From Lacrimispora amygdalina (GTDB lineage Bacteria; Bacillota; Clostridia; Lachnospirales; Lachnospiraceae): a stretch of DNA of 64,000 nucleotides. The position numbers and the translations under genes are program-made. The stretch covers positions 62,001 through 126,000 of the forward strand of contig NZ_QOHO01000012.1 of NCBI RefSeq assembly GCF_003432035.1. The letters run 5' to 3'. Below the pieces are notes generated by a model. The model was not told where the DNA came from. It saw only the letters and a program-made list of their open reading frames with translations, and did not search any database. Position 1 is the first letter of the stretch. Every line of letters begins with the position of its first letter. Shown here in pieces: positions 26,311 through 35,272 of this stretch.

Positions 26311-27419
26311 GCGGTCTGAAAATCTGTGTTTATGCAATCTGTAAAAATGAAGAGGCATTTGTAGATAAATGGATGGATTCCATGAAAGAGGCGGATCTTA
26401 TTGTTGTCACAGACACCGGATCAGAGGATGATACAGTAGAAAAGCTGAAAGAACGGGGCGCCGTAGTATATGTGGATGTTGTAAAGCCATGGAGATTTGA
26501 TGTGGCAAGAAATATCTCTCTGGATCACGTACCGGAAGATGTGGATATCTGTGTCTGTACAGATCTTGATGAAAGGTTTGATCCAGGCTGGAGAAGCCGC
26601 CTGGAAGAAGCATGGCTGAACCATAAACCCCGCAATAAGGGAGCTATTGTAAAAACCGGCCGTTATCTTTATAACTGGAGTTTAAAGGAAGACGGGACTC
26701 CGGACATACAGTTCTATTATTTTAAGGTGCATGAGCGTAAGGATTTCCGGTGGAAATGCCCGGTTCATGAATTTGTCCAGTACTTCGGAAGTCTGCCTCT
26801 TGAGACAGTATATATTGATGGAATGGTATTAAACCATTACCCGGATCCCACCAAATCCAGAGGTTCTTATCTGCCGCTGCTGGAGCTGGCAGTGAAAGAG
26901 GCGCCGGGAGATGAGCGGATGCGGTACTATCTGGGCAGAGAGTATATGTATAAGGGCAAGTGGCAGGAAAGCATCAATACCCTGAAGGAGTATCTGCTGC
27001 TTCCAAATGCAAAATGGTGTGATGAGCGGTGTGCAGCCATGCGCTGGATTGCCAGATCGTACTATAGACTGGGAAATATAAAAGAAGCGTATCAGTGGTA
27101 TTTCAAAGCGATTGCAGAGGTTCCCGGCATGCGGGATCCTTATGTGGAATTTGCCAAAATCTGCTATGAGCAAAGTGACTGGCCGATGGTTTATTATCTG
27201 ACACTGGAAGCTCTGAAGGTGAAAGAGAAGTCAAGGACCTTTGTCAATATGGGCTATTCCTGGGATTATACACCGGATGACTTATGTGCAATTGCGGCTT
27301 ACCGGCTGGGTTTGTTTCATGAATCCCTGGAACATGCAAAAGCAGCTCTTCATTTTGCTCCCAATCATGAACGGCTGAAAAGTAATTTAAAACTGATACA
27401 GGCAGTCCAGAAAGAATAA
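26307..27419 (+). CDS. GT2 glycosyltransferase with C-terminal helical repeats (tandem paralogue)
   Basis: This protein has the same length (370 residues) and layout as the preceding gene: KICVYAICKNEEAFVDKWMD, VVTDTGSEDDT and DLDERFDPGW at the metal site, then TPR-like helices (LGREYMYKGKWQESINTL). The pair clearly arose by tandem duplication; their starts overlap by ATGA, so translation is probably coupled. Two similar but diverged enzymes may add successive sugars of one glycan. A terminator follows. Confidence 0.82.
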   Translation: MSGLKICVYAICKNEEAFVDKWMDSMKEADLIVVTDTGSEDDTVEKLKERGAVVYVDVVKPWRFDVARNISLDHVPEDVDICVCTDLDERFDPGWRSRLEEAWLNHKPRNKGAIVKTGRYLYNWSLKEDGTPDIQFYYFKVHERKDFRWKCPVHEFVQYFGSLPLETVYIDGMVLNHYPDPTKSRGSYLPLLELAVKEAPGDERMRYYLGREYMYKGKWQESINTLKEYLLLPNAKWCDERCAAMRWIARSYYRLGNIKEAYQWYFKAIAEVPGMRDPYVEFAKICYEQSDWPMVYYLTLEALKVKEKSRTFVNMGYSWDYTPDDLCAIAAYRLGLFHESLEHAKAALHFAPNHERLKSNLKLIQAVQKE

Positions 27420-27426
27420 GAATAGT

Positions 27427-27490
27427 ATTCCGGAAGAAAGATGCAGGTTTCAAAACCCCAAATTTGTATCTTTTTTCTGGAATTTTTTTA
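27427..27490 (+). terminator. Intrinsic terminator after the glycosyltransferase pair
   Basis: ATTCCGGAAGAAAGAT pairs imperfectly with ATCTTTTTTCTGGAAT, followed by TTTTTTT. Confidence 0.75.
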
Positions 27491-27549
27491 ATTGTTTAAA
27501 ATTTGACAAATATTTTACGAAAATTTAATGAACTTTCTGTAAACATCAG

Positions 27550-27578
27550 TTGCAGGATTTGAAAATACCGTGTATGCT
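27550..27578 (+). promoter_or_regulatory. Possible promoter of the chemoreceptor gene
   Basis: TTGCAG (27550-27555), 17 bases, TATGCT (27573-27578). A flagellar sigma-D promoter was looked for here and not found. Confidence 0.4.
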
Positions 27579-27619
27579 AATCCATATTGTATTAATTTGC
27601 AATCAGAAAGGGGTATTAC

Positions 27620-29357
27620 ATGAAGATACGAAGGAGTAAGAGATTGCAGGTAACAGGGAAGCTGGTTTTATTTGTGAGTGTTATGGTGATGCTGATTATA
27701 TTCACACTGACAGCCATTTTTTATACCAGTCTGGACCGGGTTTATCAAAACTGGATTGATCTACCAGAATTATGATTTAAATATCAAAACGGCTGCTGAA
27801 AATCTGGTAAGTGTTCTGAATGTTAATTATGAACGGTATCAGTCTGGTGAAATTACAGAAAAAGAGGCCCTTGACAATGCCAAGGCCATTGTCCGCAATA
27901 CGCGGTATAACGATGGAAACGGTTATTTCTGGGCCGACACTTCCACTGGTCTTTGTGCAGTTCATATGAATCCGGAATATGAAGGAAAAGAGCGTTATGA
28001 CGAGAAGGATCTGGCAGGCGATTACTATATCCGCAATTTTATTAAAAACGGATCCCAGGCAGGTGGTGGATTTACCAATTACTATTTTACAAAGCCAGGC
28101 CAGGAAGGAACATATGCAAAACGGGCCTATACCTTAAAATTTGAGCCTTATGACTGGTATATCAGCACAGGAAATTACATAGACGATATTGACCGGGCTG
28201 TTGCGGGATATCAAAGGGAAAAAATACTCAATATTATACTGCTGGCGGTTGTATCCATGGTAATATGTTTAACGGGTCTGTTTATTCTTAACAGGTTCCT
28301 GCACCGGATAACGGCGCCTTTAAGCCCCATTGCCGAAAGGCTGAAGCTTCTCTCTGACGGAGATGTCCATACGCCTCCCGTTTTGGTTGTTAAGAGCGGA
28401 GACGAGATGCAGGTGCTCTCCCAGGCGACAGATGAACTGATCGTTCAGATGAAAGAGGTGGTAGGAGATATTACGGTCCACTTAAAACATATGGCAGAGG
28501 GAGACATGACACTTCCCGTAACCAGGGAGTATGCCGGTGATTTTTCCTCCATCCATGATTCACTAATATTGATTTATAAGCAGTTGAACCGAACAATAGG
28601 CATGATCCGGCAGTCCGCCGAGCAGGTGAATGCAGGTTCATCCCAGATTGCTGACGCGGCATCTGCGCTGGCAGCAGGAGCGGCGGAACAGGCGGGAACC
28701 ATTGACCAGCTTTCTTCTTCCATAACAGAGATTACGGAGAAGGCGGAGCAAAGCTCAGCCCAGATCGGACAGGCCGCCGGGTATGCCAAACAGACGGTAG
28801 CCCGTGTGGAAGACAGCAACCAAAAAATGAGACAGATGCTTATGGCAATGGATGAGATTAAGAACACTTCCGATGAAATCGGAAAGATCACAAAAGATGT
28901 GGATGCAATTGCCTCCCAGACGAACCTTCTGGCACTGAATGCAGCTGTGGAAGCGGCCCGTGCAGGAGAAGCAGGCAAAGGATTTGCAGTGGTCGCAGAC
29001 GAAGTCCGCAGTCTGGCTGCCAAATCTGCAGAAGCTGCCAAACGGACAGCCCTGCTTGTTGAAAATGCTGCCCGCGCAGTGACTGAGGGTATGGGGACTG
29101 CAAAAGAAAATGCGGAAATTCTGGCTGATGTAAGGGAGCAGGCAAACCGTGCCAGAGGACTCATGGAATCTGTGGAGCAGGCATCCAGGGAGCAGACCAT
29201 TGCCATGGTTAATGTCAGCGAGGGAATCAATGAAATCTCTTACGTAGTCCAGAGCAATGCGGCTACGGCAGAAGAAAGCTCCGCTTCCAGTGAGGAATTA
29301 TCCGCTCAGGCAGCTCTCCTTCGGAAAGAAGTGGATAAATTTAAAATAATCCAATAA
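27620..29357 (+). CDS. Methyl-accepting chemotaxis protein, frameshifted near residue 43
   Basis: This inner-membrane chemoreceptor is split by a frameshift. The first frame (ATG 27620, behind AAAGGGG) gives a basic start and the first membrane span, then stops at a TGA about 27773. The second frame is open from 27756 to 29357. It holds a Cache-type sensor ([22 protein letters not shown]), a second span (about 28224-28290), HAMP, and the signalling hairpin with [33 protein letters not shown]. Removing one A from the run 27747-27750 joins both frames into a normal 578-residue receptor. Whether this is a real mutation, a reversible switch or a sequencing error cannot be told here. The ligand is unknown. 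Confidence 0.82.
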
Positions 29358-29436
29358 GATGTTGAATTAAAAACTGCCTTATGATACCATGGAGATGGTC
29401 AGTTATTTCAAATACAAATAAGGAGGCTTTTTATAA

Positions 29437-30279
29437 ATGGATATTCGTTACTCTGCTAATCAGAAAGATTTCAAGCGTTACACAACAGAAGAAACCAGAA
29501 ACGAATTTTTAATTGAGAACTTATACGTTGCCAATGAAGTGGTAGCTGTTTACTCCCATGTAGACCGTATGGTAACACTGGGCTGTATGCCAACAACAGA
29601 AACCGTTTCCATTGACAAGGGAATTGATATCTGGAAAAACTTTGGTACAGGCTTTTTCCTTGAGAGACGTGAGATCGGTATTTTCAACATCGGAGGATCA
29701 GGAAAGATCAAAGCTGATGGAGAAGAATTCACCATGGGTTATAAGGACTGCTTATACATCACAAAGGGAACCAAAGAAGTTTTATTCTCCAGTGATGATG
29801 CAAAGAATCCGGCTAAGTTTTATATGGTAAGTGCTCCTGCTCACAAGGCATGCAAGACTACCTTTATTCCGATTGAGAAGGCTGCGAAGAAGCCGCTGGG
29901 CGCGATGGAGACTTCCAATAAGCGCGTGATCAACCAGTTCATTCATCCGGATGTACTTGAGACCTGCCAGTTATCCATGGGAATGACAGTTCTTGATCCG
30001 GGCAGTGTATGGAACACCATGCCGTCTCATACTCATGAAAGACGTATGGAAATCTATATGTACTTTGAGATTCCGGAGAACAACGTGGTATTCCACATGA
30101 TGGGCGAAGGCAATGAGACCAGACACATCGTTATGCAGAATGAGCAGGCGGTTATCAGCCCATCCTGGAGCATCCATTCCGGAGCAGGTACAAGCAATTA
30201 TACCTTCATCTGGGCAATGGGCGGTGAGAACCAGGCGTTTGATGATATGGACACCATTCCTACAACAGAATTAAGATAA
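29437..30279 (+). CDS. kduI: 5-dehydro-4-deoxy-D-glucuronate isomerase
   Basis: This cytosolic cupin enzyme (280 residues) converts 5-keto-4-deoxyuronate to 2,5-diketo-3-deoxygluconate in the breakdown of pectin and glycosaminoglycan uronates. The start MDIRYSANQKDFKRYTTEE, the metal-binding region MPSHTHERRMEIYMYFEIP and the final GENQAFDDMD are family hallmarks at the expected length. Unlike most kduI genes it is not beside kduD, kdgK or lyases here. It is flanked by a chemoreceptor and a terminator, so it is a lone catabolic gene. Confidence 0.95.
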   Translation: MDIRYSANQKDFKRYTTEETRNEFLIENLYVANEVVAVYSHVDRMVTLGCMPTTETVSIDKGIDIWKNFGTGFFLERREIGIFNIGGSGKIKADGEEFTMGYKDCLYITKGTKEVLFSSDDAKNPAKFYMVSAPAHKACKTTFIPIEKAAKKPLGAMETSNKRVINQFIHPDVLETCQLSMGMTVLDPGSVWNTMPSHTHERRMEIYMYFEIPENNVVFHMMGEGNETRHIVMQNEQAVISPSWSIHSGAGTSNYTFIWAMGGENQAFDDMDTIPTTELR

Positions 30280-30290
30280 GAAAAGATTGG

Positions 30291-30328
30291 ACAGGCAGAT
30301 GCTTTTTGTGGGCATCTGCCTGTTTTTT
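30291..30328 (+). terminator. Intrinsic terminator of kduI
   Basis: ACAGGCAGATGC (30291-30302) pairs perfectly with GCATCTGCCTGT (30312-30323), followed by TTTTT. Confidence 0.92.
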
Positions 30329-30457
30329 GCATTTTCGGAAGTAAATACGGAAATGGTGTGAAATCTCTGTGAAAATGTAGATATCCTTCCTGCAATTTGG
30401 TACAATATGTTTCAGAAATATAAGAAAATAGTTGAGATCTGATTTCGGGAGGTTTTT

Positions 30458-31132
30458 ATGGAACAGTTAAAAATATTAGTGGTAGATGACGAAGCGAGAA
30501 TGAGAAAGCTGGTAAAAGATTTCCTCAGTGTAAAAGGATTTACGGTTGTGGAAGCATCAAATGGAGAGGAAGCAGTTGATCTGTTTTTTGAACAGAAAGA
30601 CATAGTGCTGATTATACTGGATGTTATGATGCCGAAGATGGATGGATGGGAGACTTGTAAGACCATCCGCAAATATTCTCAGGTTCCGATTATCATGCTG
30701 ACTGCCAGAACAGAAGAACGGGATGAGCTTCAGGGCTTTGATTTAGGCGTGGACGAATACATTGCAAAGCCATTCAGCCCCAAGATCCTTGTTGCACGAG
30801 TAGAGGCTATATTAAGACGCAGTAATGCCGTTAATACGGATTCCGTGGAGATCGGAGGTATCTGCATTGATAAGGTGGCACATCAGGTAACAATCGATGG
30901 AAAGGATATTGAATTAAGCTATAAAGAATTTGAGCTTCTGGCATATTTCCTGGAAAATCAGGGAATAGCTCTTTCCAGAGAGAAAATTCTAAATAATGTA
31001 TGGAACTATGATTATTTTGGTGATGCGAGAACCATTGACACTCATGTGAAGAAATTAAGAAGCAAGATGGGAGAAAAGGGAGATTACATCAGGACTATCT
31101 GGGGAATGGGATATAAATTTGAAGTGACATAA
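30458..31132 (+). CDS. OmpR/PhoB-family response regulator
   Basis: The protein (224 residues) has a receiver domain (1-120) with acidic DD pair at 10-11, phospho-acceptor Asp55 in IILDVMMPKMDG, and Lys in YIAKPFSP. A winged-helix output domain follows (about 130-224; ELSYKEFELLAYFLENQG, RTIDTHVKKLRSKMG). It is a DNA-binding regulator phosphorylated by the kinase encoded 18 bases downstream. The regulated genes are not evident. Confidence 0.93.
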   Translation: MEQLKILVVDDEARMRKLVKDFLSVKGFTVVEASNGEEAVDLFFEQKDIVLIILDVMMPKMDGWETCKTIRKYSQVPIIMLTARTEERDELQGFDLGVDEYIAKPFSPKILVARVEAILRRSNAVNTDSVEIGGICIDKVAHQVTIDGKDIELSYKEFELLAYFLENQGIALSREKILNNVWNYDYFGDARTIDTHVKKLRSKMGEKGDYIRTIWGMGYKFEVT

Positions 31133-31149
31133 TCATTAGAGGTGAGTGA

Positions 31150-32688
31150 ATGAAACATTCCATAAAGGCGCGTTTTGCCATGATATTTGTCTGTCTGATG
31201 GCATTTGTTCTTTTGACCACATGGTGCGTGAACAACTGGTTTTTAGAGGGATTTTATACCAGAGCCAAGGTCCATATACTGGAAATGGCCTATACAGAGA
31301 TTGACCAGGTAGTCGCCCAGGCCAATGAAAGCGGAAAAGGAATTATCGAGTATTACCATGATTCCTATGACCCCGATTTTAAAAATGAGGGACCCATACA
31401 GAAGATGTTCCGGACGATGGGCGAAAAATACAATTTGATGATGATTTTAATCGACAGTTCAACTGACGAATACCTGATGTCTACAAGCGGTGACCGGCAG
31501 TTCTTAAAAAACAGGGTGGAAGATTACATTTTCGGCAAAGATATGCCCCAGGCCAGCGTTTTGAAAAAGCATGACAATTATATTGTTCAAAAAACCTATG
31601 ATAAACGTTCAGATTCCTATTATCTGGAAAGCTGGGGATATTTTTCTGATAATAAAACCATTTTTCTTATTTCAATTCCGTTGTCGAGCATCCGGGACAG
31701 TGTGGCTTTGTCAAACCGTTTCCTGGCATATGTAGGGTCTATGGCATTGTTTATAGGCAGTTTGTTTATCTATTTTACGACCAAGCGGATCACGACCCCA
31801 ATCCTTCAGCTGGCAAATTTATCCGAGAAGATGTCCAGTCTGGACTTTGAAGCGAAATATACCGGTAATGAAAAAGATGAAATTGGTGTTTTGGGCAACA
31901 GCATGAATCAGCTGTCTGACAAACTTAAGGATACAATCGGAAAACTTCGGAGTGCCAATGAGGAATTGCAGAAGGATATTGCAGAGAAAGTAAAGATCGA
32001 TGAAATGCGAAAGGATTTCATTGCCAATGTTTCCCATGAGTTAAAAACACCTATAGCTCTCATTCAGGGGTATGCGGAAGGTTTAACGGAGGGAATGGCA
32101 GAAGATCCGGAGAGCAGGGATTATTACTGTGAGGTGATAATGGATGAGGCCAATAAGATGAATAAAATGGTCCGGCAGCTGTTAAATCTCACGGCTCTTG
32201 AATTCGGAAATGATGATCTGCAGTTGGAAAGCTTTGATTTAACGGAACTCATTCGTGGAGTGATTGGATCTGCAGGCATTTTGATTCAGCAAAAGGAAGC
32301 GAATGTGAAATTGGAGACCTTTGATACCATCCGTGTCTATGCTGATGAATTTAAAATAGAAGAAGTGATCACCAATTATTTAAATAATGCACTTAATCAT
32401 CTGGGCGGAGAGCGGGAGATTATTATTACCGCTGAAGAGAATGGAAAAGAGGCACTTGTAACTGTATTTAATACGGGACAGAGTATACCGGAAGAAGATT
32501 TACCAAAGTTGTGGACGAAGTTTTTCAAAGTGGATAAGGCACATACACGGGAGTATGGAGGCAGCGGCATAGGTCTTTCCATTGTAAAAGCTATTATTGA
32601 CTCTCACAATAAGTCCTGTGGAGTACGCAATGTAGAAGGCGGAGTCGAATTCTGGTTTACTCTGGATTGTTATCAGGAACAGGAATAA
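31150..32688 (+). CDS. Membrane sensor histidine kinase
   Basis: The protein (512 residues) has a first membrane span (about 8-28), an extracytoplasmic sensor of about 160 residues without a recognised fold, and a second span (about 193-212). HAMP (213-265), a short coiled coil, the H-box FIANVSHELKTPIAL with His296, and an HATPase domain (N-box NYLNNALNHL, G-box GGSGIGLSIV) follow. It is the cognate kinase of the upstream regulator. The stimulus is unknown. Confidence 0.92.
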   Translation: MKHSIKARFAMIFVCLMAFVLLTTWCVNNWFLEGFYTRAKVHILEMAYTEIDQVVAQANESGKGIIEYYHDSYDPDFKNEGPIQKMFRTMGEKYNLMMILIDSSTDEYLMSTSGDRQFLKNRVEDYIFGKDMPQASVLKKHDNYIVQKTYDKRSDSYYLESWGYFSDNKTIFLISIPLSSIRDSVALSNRFLAYVGSMALFIGSLFIYFTTKRITTPILQLANLSEKMSSLDFEAKYTGNEKDEIGVLGNSMNQLSDKLKDTIGKLRSANEELQKDIAEKVKIDEMRKDFIANVSHELKTPIALIQGYAEGLTEGMAEDPESRDYYCEVIMDEANKMNKMVRQLLNLTALEFGNDDLQLESFDLTELIRGVIGSAGILIQQKEANVKLETFDTIRVYADEFKIEEVITNYLNNALNHLGGEREIIITAEENGKEALVTVFNTGQSIPEEDLPKLWTKFFKVDKAHTREYGGSGIGLSIVKAIIDSHNKSCGVRNVEGGVEFWFTLDCYQEQE

Positions 32689-32692
32689 TCAC

Positions 32693-32720
32693 TTATGCGT
32701 TCAATGATAATAGCCGATAT
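32693..32720 (+). promoter_or_regulatory. Candidate sigma-D (flagellar) promoter of yjfB
   Basis: GCCGATAT (32713-32720) matches the -10 element of sigma-D/FliA promoters exactly. The -35 element is poor: TTAT, 16 bases upstream. The location before a motility gene supports it. Confidence 0.5.
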
Positions 32721-32773
32721 AAATAGTGTTGGACCATGATTTCTTATGACATGTTATGTGAAAGGAGAAAGAT

Positions 32774-32965
32774 ATGGATATTGCAGCAATGAGTATGCAG
32801 TTAAGTTCTGCTAAAATTCAACAGAGTGCCAGCTTAAGCGTTACCAAAAAGGCAATGGATAACCAGGAAGCGCAGGCAGCCGATCTTTTAAAGATGATGG
32901 ATGCGGCAGTGCCAAACCAGATTAAGACAACTGGTTTAGGACAGTATGTTGATGTAAGAGCGTAA
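32774..32965 (+). CDS. Putative motility protein of the YjfB family
   Basis: The small 63-residue cytosolic protein starts MDIAAMSMQLSSAKIQQSAS and contains VTKKAMDNQEAQAADLLKMM, the family pattern of YjfB (putative motility protein), found in flagellated Firmicutes. Its biochemical role is not known. AAAGGAGAAAG precedes the start, a sigma-D-like -10 box lies upstream, and flagellin is two genes away. A terminator shared with the convergent gene follows at once. Confidence 0.8.
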   Translation: MDIAAMSMQLSSAKIQQSASLSVTKKAMDNQEAQAADLLKMMDAAVPNQIKTTGLGQYVDVRA

Positions 32966-32967
32966 GA

Positions 32968-33019
32968 GAAAAAGTTAAGGAGCTGAACCAGTTTATTGGT
33001 TTTGCTCCTTAACTTTTTT
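32968..33019. terminator. Bidirectional terminator between yjfB and the convergent glycosyltransferase
   Basis: AAAAGTTAAGGAGC pairs with GCTCCTTAACTTTT, with A-rich 5' and T-rich 3' flanks, so it can terminate transcription from both sides. Confidence 0.85.
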
Positions 33020-33033
33020 GTATGCATGGAAAG

Positions 33034-34854
33034 TTAAAGGTTACTTTGTTTTTCACAAATCAAAAAATAACGGTCCAGGTGTTCCGTATAACCGCCTTTT
33101 TGCTCAGCAGGTGGTGCAGTTTCCAGAATCGCTCTTAACTGTGGTTTTAAATTGAGACTGATAAGGAGAGGCAAAAGTTCCTGGATATTAATGAGTGTAA
33201 GGGAGGCTTTCCCGTTCAATATCCGTTCTTCGGAAAGTTCCCGTTTCAGATGGTAAGCATAGGGATTTGATACATAAAAATATATGAAACCTCCTGTTCT
33301 AAGATGTGCCGAGCATTCCTTAAGCAATTCTTTGTAATCAGGATAAACGGATAAATCTTTACCCAGACTTATATAGTTGTAAGTGCCTTCCGGAATATGC
33401 TTATGTGTCTCTAAGATAGAAGGAGACACAATGATAGTGCTGTTAAACGGATTTAAGTCGTCTTTCAGACCAGCGTCATTGATCAGGAATGAAAATGAAC
33501 TCTTTTTCTCCCTCCTTCTAAGCTGTGTTTTAAACTTCAGCACATCTGCACCAAATCCGGGATCAATGGCCAGCATGGAAACATCCACAGGCTGCTGTGG
33601 GATGGTAGGCTCAATGTGAGATAATTGGTAGGGATCATAACAAAAGTTATTTCCCCAGGGATCAATGCCATATTTTGTCTGAAACAGCACTCTGCCGTTG
33701 AAAAGGGTTCTGTTTTTGATCTGGTCAGCCTTACCGGAAATACTTCCATAATGATAACACCAGGTATCTAAACAGAGAATCTGCTGAAAGCCGGCTCTTC
33801 TCGCGCGCAGACTGAAATCATCATCCCAGAATTCCATGGTGTGGAAATAGCGGTCCGCGAATCCAAAGGTATTCACCTTCTCCACATCATACAATGCGAT
33901 TACAGGCATGAGTCTGCACCGCTCTTCCCAAAGGTATGGACAGGGGCGGTTATGATCTTTTGCTACTTCTTCTGCGTTTCCCGGTGTGAATTCGGCAATC
34001 ATACCCTGACGGTTGCTGGTGTTTGGTGTACTGGGGACAGACATGACTGCGTTTGGGTAAAACTGCAGGCAGGTGAGCAGATTATCCAGCCAGTGTTCTG
34101 TAAGAATGGTGTCGTTATTGACAAATGCTGCATATTTTCCTTCACAAACCCGGTATAGCAGAGAAAAGATCATTGTTTTTACATTTTGTTTTAAAGTTAT
34201 AACCTTTGTTATGCCAAGGCTTTCAAAGTATTCTTCCGTCCCATCGGTGGAACCGTCATTTAGCAGTATTAGTTCACAGGGGTATTTGGCCAGATCTGTA
34301 TTTCGGAAGAGGCTCTCCAGACATCTTTTCGTATATTCCAGCTTGTTGAAAACAGGTATCATAATGGAAATAAGATATTTTTCACCCCTGTTGCTGTAGG
34401 TGTTTTTGTGGTTCTCTGCAAATTCGGTTTGATAGTATTCCTCCATTTTCTCTTTATCAGGATAGATGAGCGTCCAGAAATAGGTGTCTTCCAGCCAGTC
34501 CTGAAGAAATGGAATCAGCTGATATTCTGTAAGTGCGGCGGCTTTTTCAGGATTTTTACTTAAAATTAGTGATGTAAGCTGTTCAACAGTCCAGCTCACG
34601 TTGTGGTACATAGCTTGGAAAGAGGCTGGTATATTTTGTATTGCAGGATGAATCAATGCAGGTTCTAAGTCAGTGATCAGGGATTCCATGATTTTCAGCT
34701 GGCTGATTAGTAGGCGGTCTTCCTGATGGGGTATTGTTGGAAGTAGGGTTGTGGCTATATGCAATAGAAAATTCTGGCTTTGAATTATCCGTTTCCAGAA
34801 ATTTATTGGGTCATCGGCAGATGCTGTATTTAAGGTTAGAAATTTGTGTGTCAT
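33034..34854 (-). CDS. Large GT2 glycosyltransferase, probable flagellin glycan enzyme
   Basis: The 606-residue protein has an unrecognised helical N-terminal region (1-155). A family 2 glycosyltransferase domain follows (about 160-400; SIMIPVFNKLEYTKRCLESL, LILLNDGSTDGT, FVNNDTILTEHW at the metal site, EFWDDDFSLRARRAGF). The C-terminal region (about 420-600) weakly resembles a degenerate Rossmann/methyltransferase fold (LLKECSAHLRTGGFIYFYVS) without a clear SAM motif. GAAGGAATC precedes the ATG. It is divergent from hag across a 418-base gap. Position suggests transfer of sugar to flagellin. Confidence 0.78.
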   Translation of the reverse strand: MTHKFLTLNTASADDPINFWKRIIQSQNFLLHIATTLLPTIPHQEDRLLISQLKIMESLITDLEPALIHPAIQNIPASFQAMYHNVSWTVEQLTSLILSKNPEKAAALTEYQLIPFLQDWLEDTYFWTLIYPDKEKMEEYYQTEFAENHKNTYSNRGEKYLISIMIPVFNKLEYTKRCLESLFRNTDLAKYPCELILLNDGSTDGTEEYFESLGITKVITLKQNVKTMIFSLLYRVCEGKYAAFVNNDTILTEHWLDNLLTCLQFYPNAVMSVPSTPNTSNRQGMIAEFTPGNAEEVAKDHNRPCPYLWEERCRLMPVIALYDVEKVNTFGFADRYFHTMEFWDDDFSLRARRAGFQQILCLDTWCYHYGSISGKADQIKNRTLFNGRVLFQTKYGIDPWGNNFCYDPYQLSHIEPTIPQQPVDVSMLAIDPGFGADVLKFKTQLRRREKKSSFSFLINDAGLKDDLNPFNSTIIVSPSILETHKHIPEGTYNYISLGKDLSVYPDYKELLKECSAHLRTGGFIYFYVSNPYAYHLKRELSEERILNGKASLTLINIQELLPLLISLNLKPQLRAILETAPPAEQKGGYTEHLDRYFLICEKQSNL

Positions 34855-35003
34855 AATAGATTCCTTCTTAATGAAAGGCAGTGTCAGGTATAGAGAAACG
34901 TGTGAATGACGCTGCCAGGTATGCAGGTATCACTTTATTATATGGCTACTGTCCGGGTTCTTTGAATCCTGAAAAAATATTTTAATTTTCTACAAAAAAT
35001 GAC

Positions 35004-35031
35004 TTAACTTTTTAAGCCTCCGACTCGATAA
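35004..35031 (+). promoter_or_regulatory. Candidate sigma-D promoter of hag
   Basis: TAAC (35005-35008), 15 bases, CTCGATAA (35024-35031), close to the sigma-D consensus TAAA-N15-GCCGATAA. It would give a leader of about 235 bases. This sits in the 418-base gap between the divergent glycosyltransferase and hag; the rest of the gap is leader hairpins (see 35122-35264). Confidence 0.6.
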
Positions 35032-35121
35032 AGTATGTGAAAGGAAGATGAAGATGATTTTCTTCTGCAAAGCTGTTTTAACCTGATTTTGCAGGGCAGT
35101 TCATTGTACACGCTTCTTGCA

Positions 35122-35218
35122 GACACAAGTGTCAGATTTTTACGAAACCCGTAACGCGGCTGGTACCCCGCAGAGGTTTCAAACTTCTTAACGCTTTATC
35201 TGGAAAACCAGAAAGCGT
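35122..35218 (+). other. Structured part of the hag mRNA leader
   Basis: Several hairpins lie in a row: GACAC/GTGTC (35122-35133), GCGG/CCGC (35156-35171) and ACGCTTTATCTGG/CCAGAAAGCGT with an AAAA loop (35191-35218, two-base bulge). None has a U run, so stability or regulation of translation is more likely than termination. Confidence 0.55.
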
Positions 35219-35227
35219 CCTATCATC

Positions 35228-35264
35228 CAGGGAAAAGGATTTCCCTGATACATATTCAAGGAGG
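35228..35264 (+). promoter_or_regulatory. Candidate CsrA-binding leader: GGA-loop hairpin plus Shine-Dalgarno site
   Basis: CAGGGAAA (35228-35235) and TTTCCCTG (35240-35247) form a perfect 8-base stem with loop AGGA. CsrA binds GGA presented in such loops. The second GGA site would be the ribosome site AAGGAGG (35258-35264), eight bases before the hag start. In Bacillus subtilis, CsrA represses hag translation through a leader hairpin and a second site over the ribosome site. csrA and fliW are not in the window. Confidence 0.6.
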
Positions 35265-35272
35265 AAAAACAC

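Noticed and set aside
27550-27619. Sigma-D promoter before the chemoreceptor
   Set aside because: TAAA is present near 27540 but no GCCGATAA-like -10 lies 15 bases on.
28574-29230. Long minus-strand open frame (218 codons) opposite the chemoreceptor
   Set aside because: It mirrors the Ala-rich signalling domain, has no ribosome site and no recognisable protein; the plus-strand receptor motifs are unmistakable.
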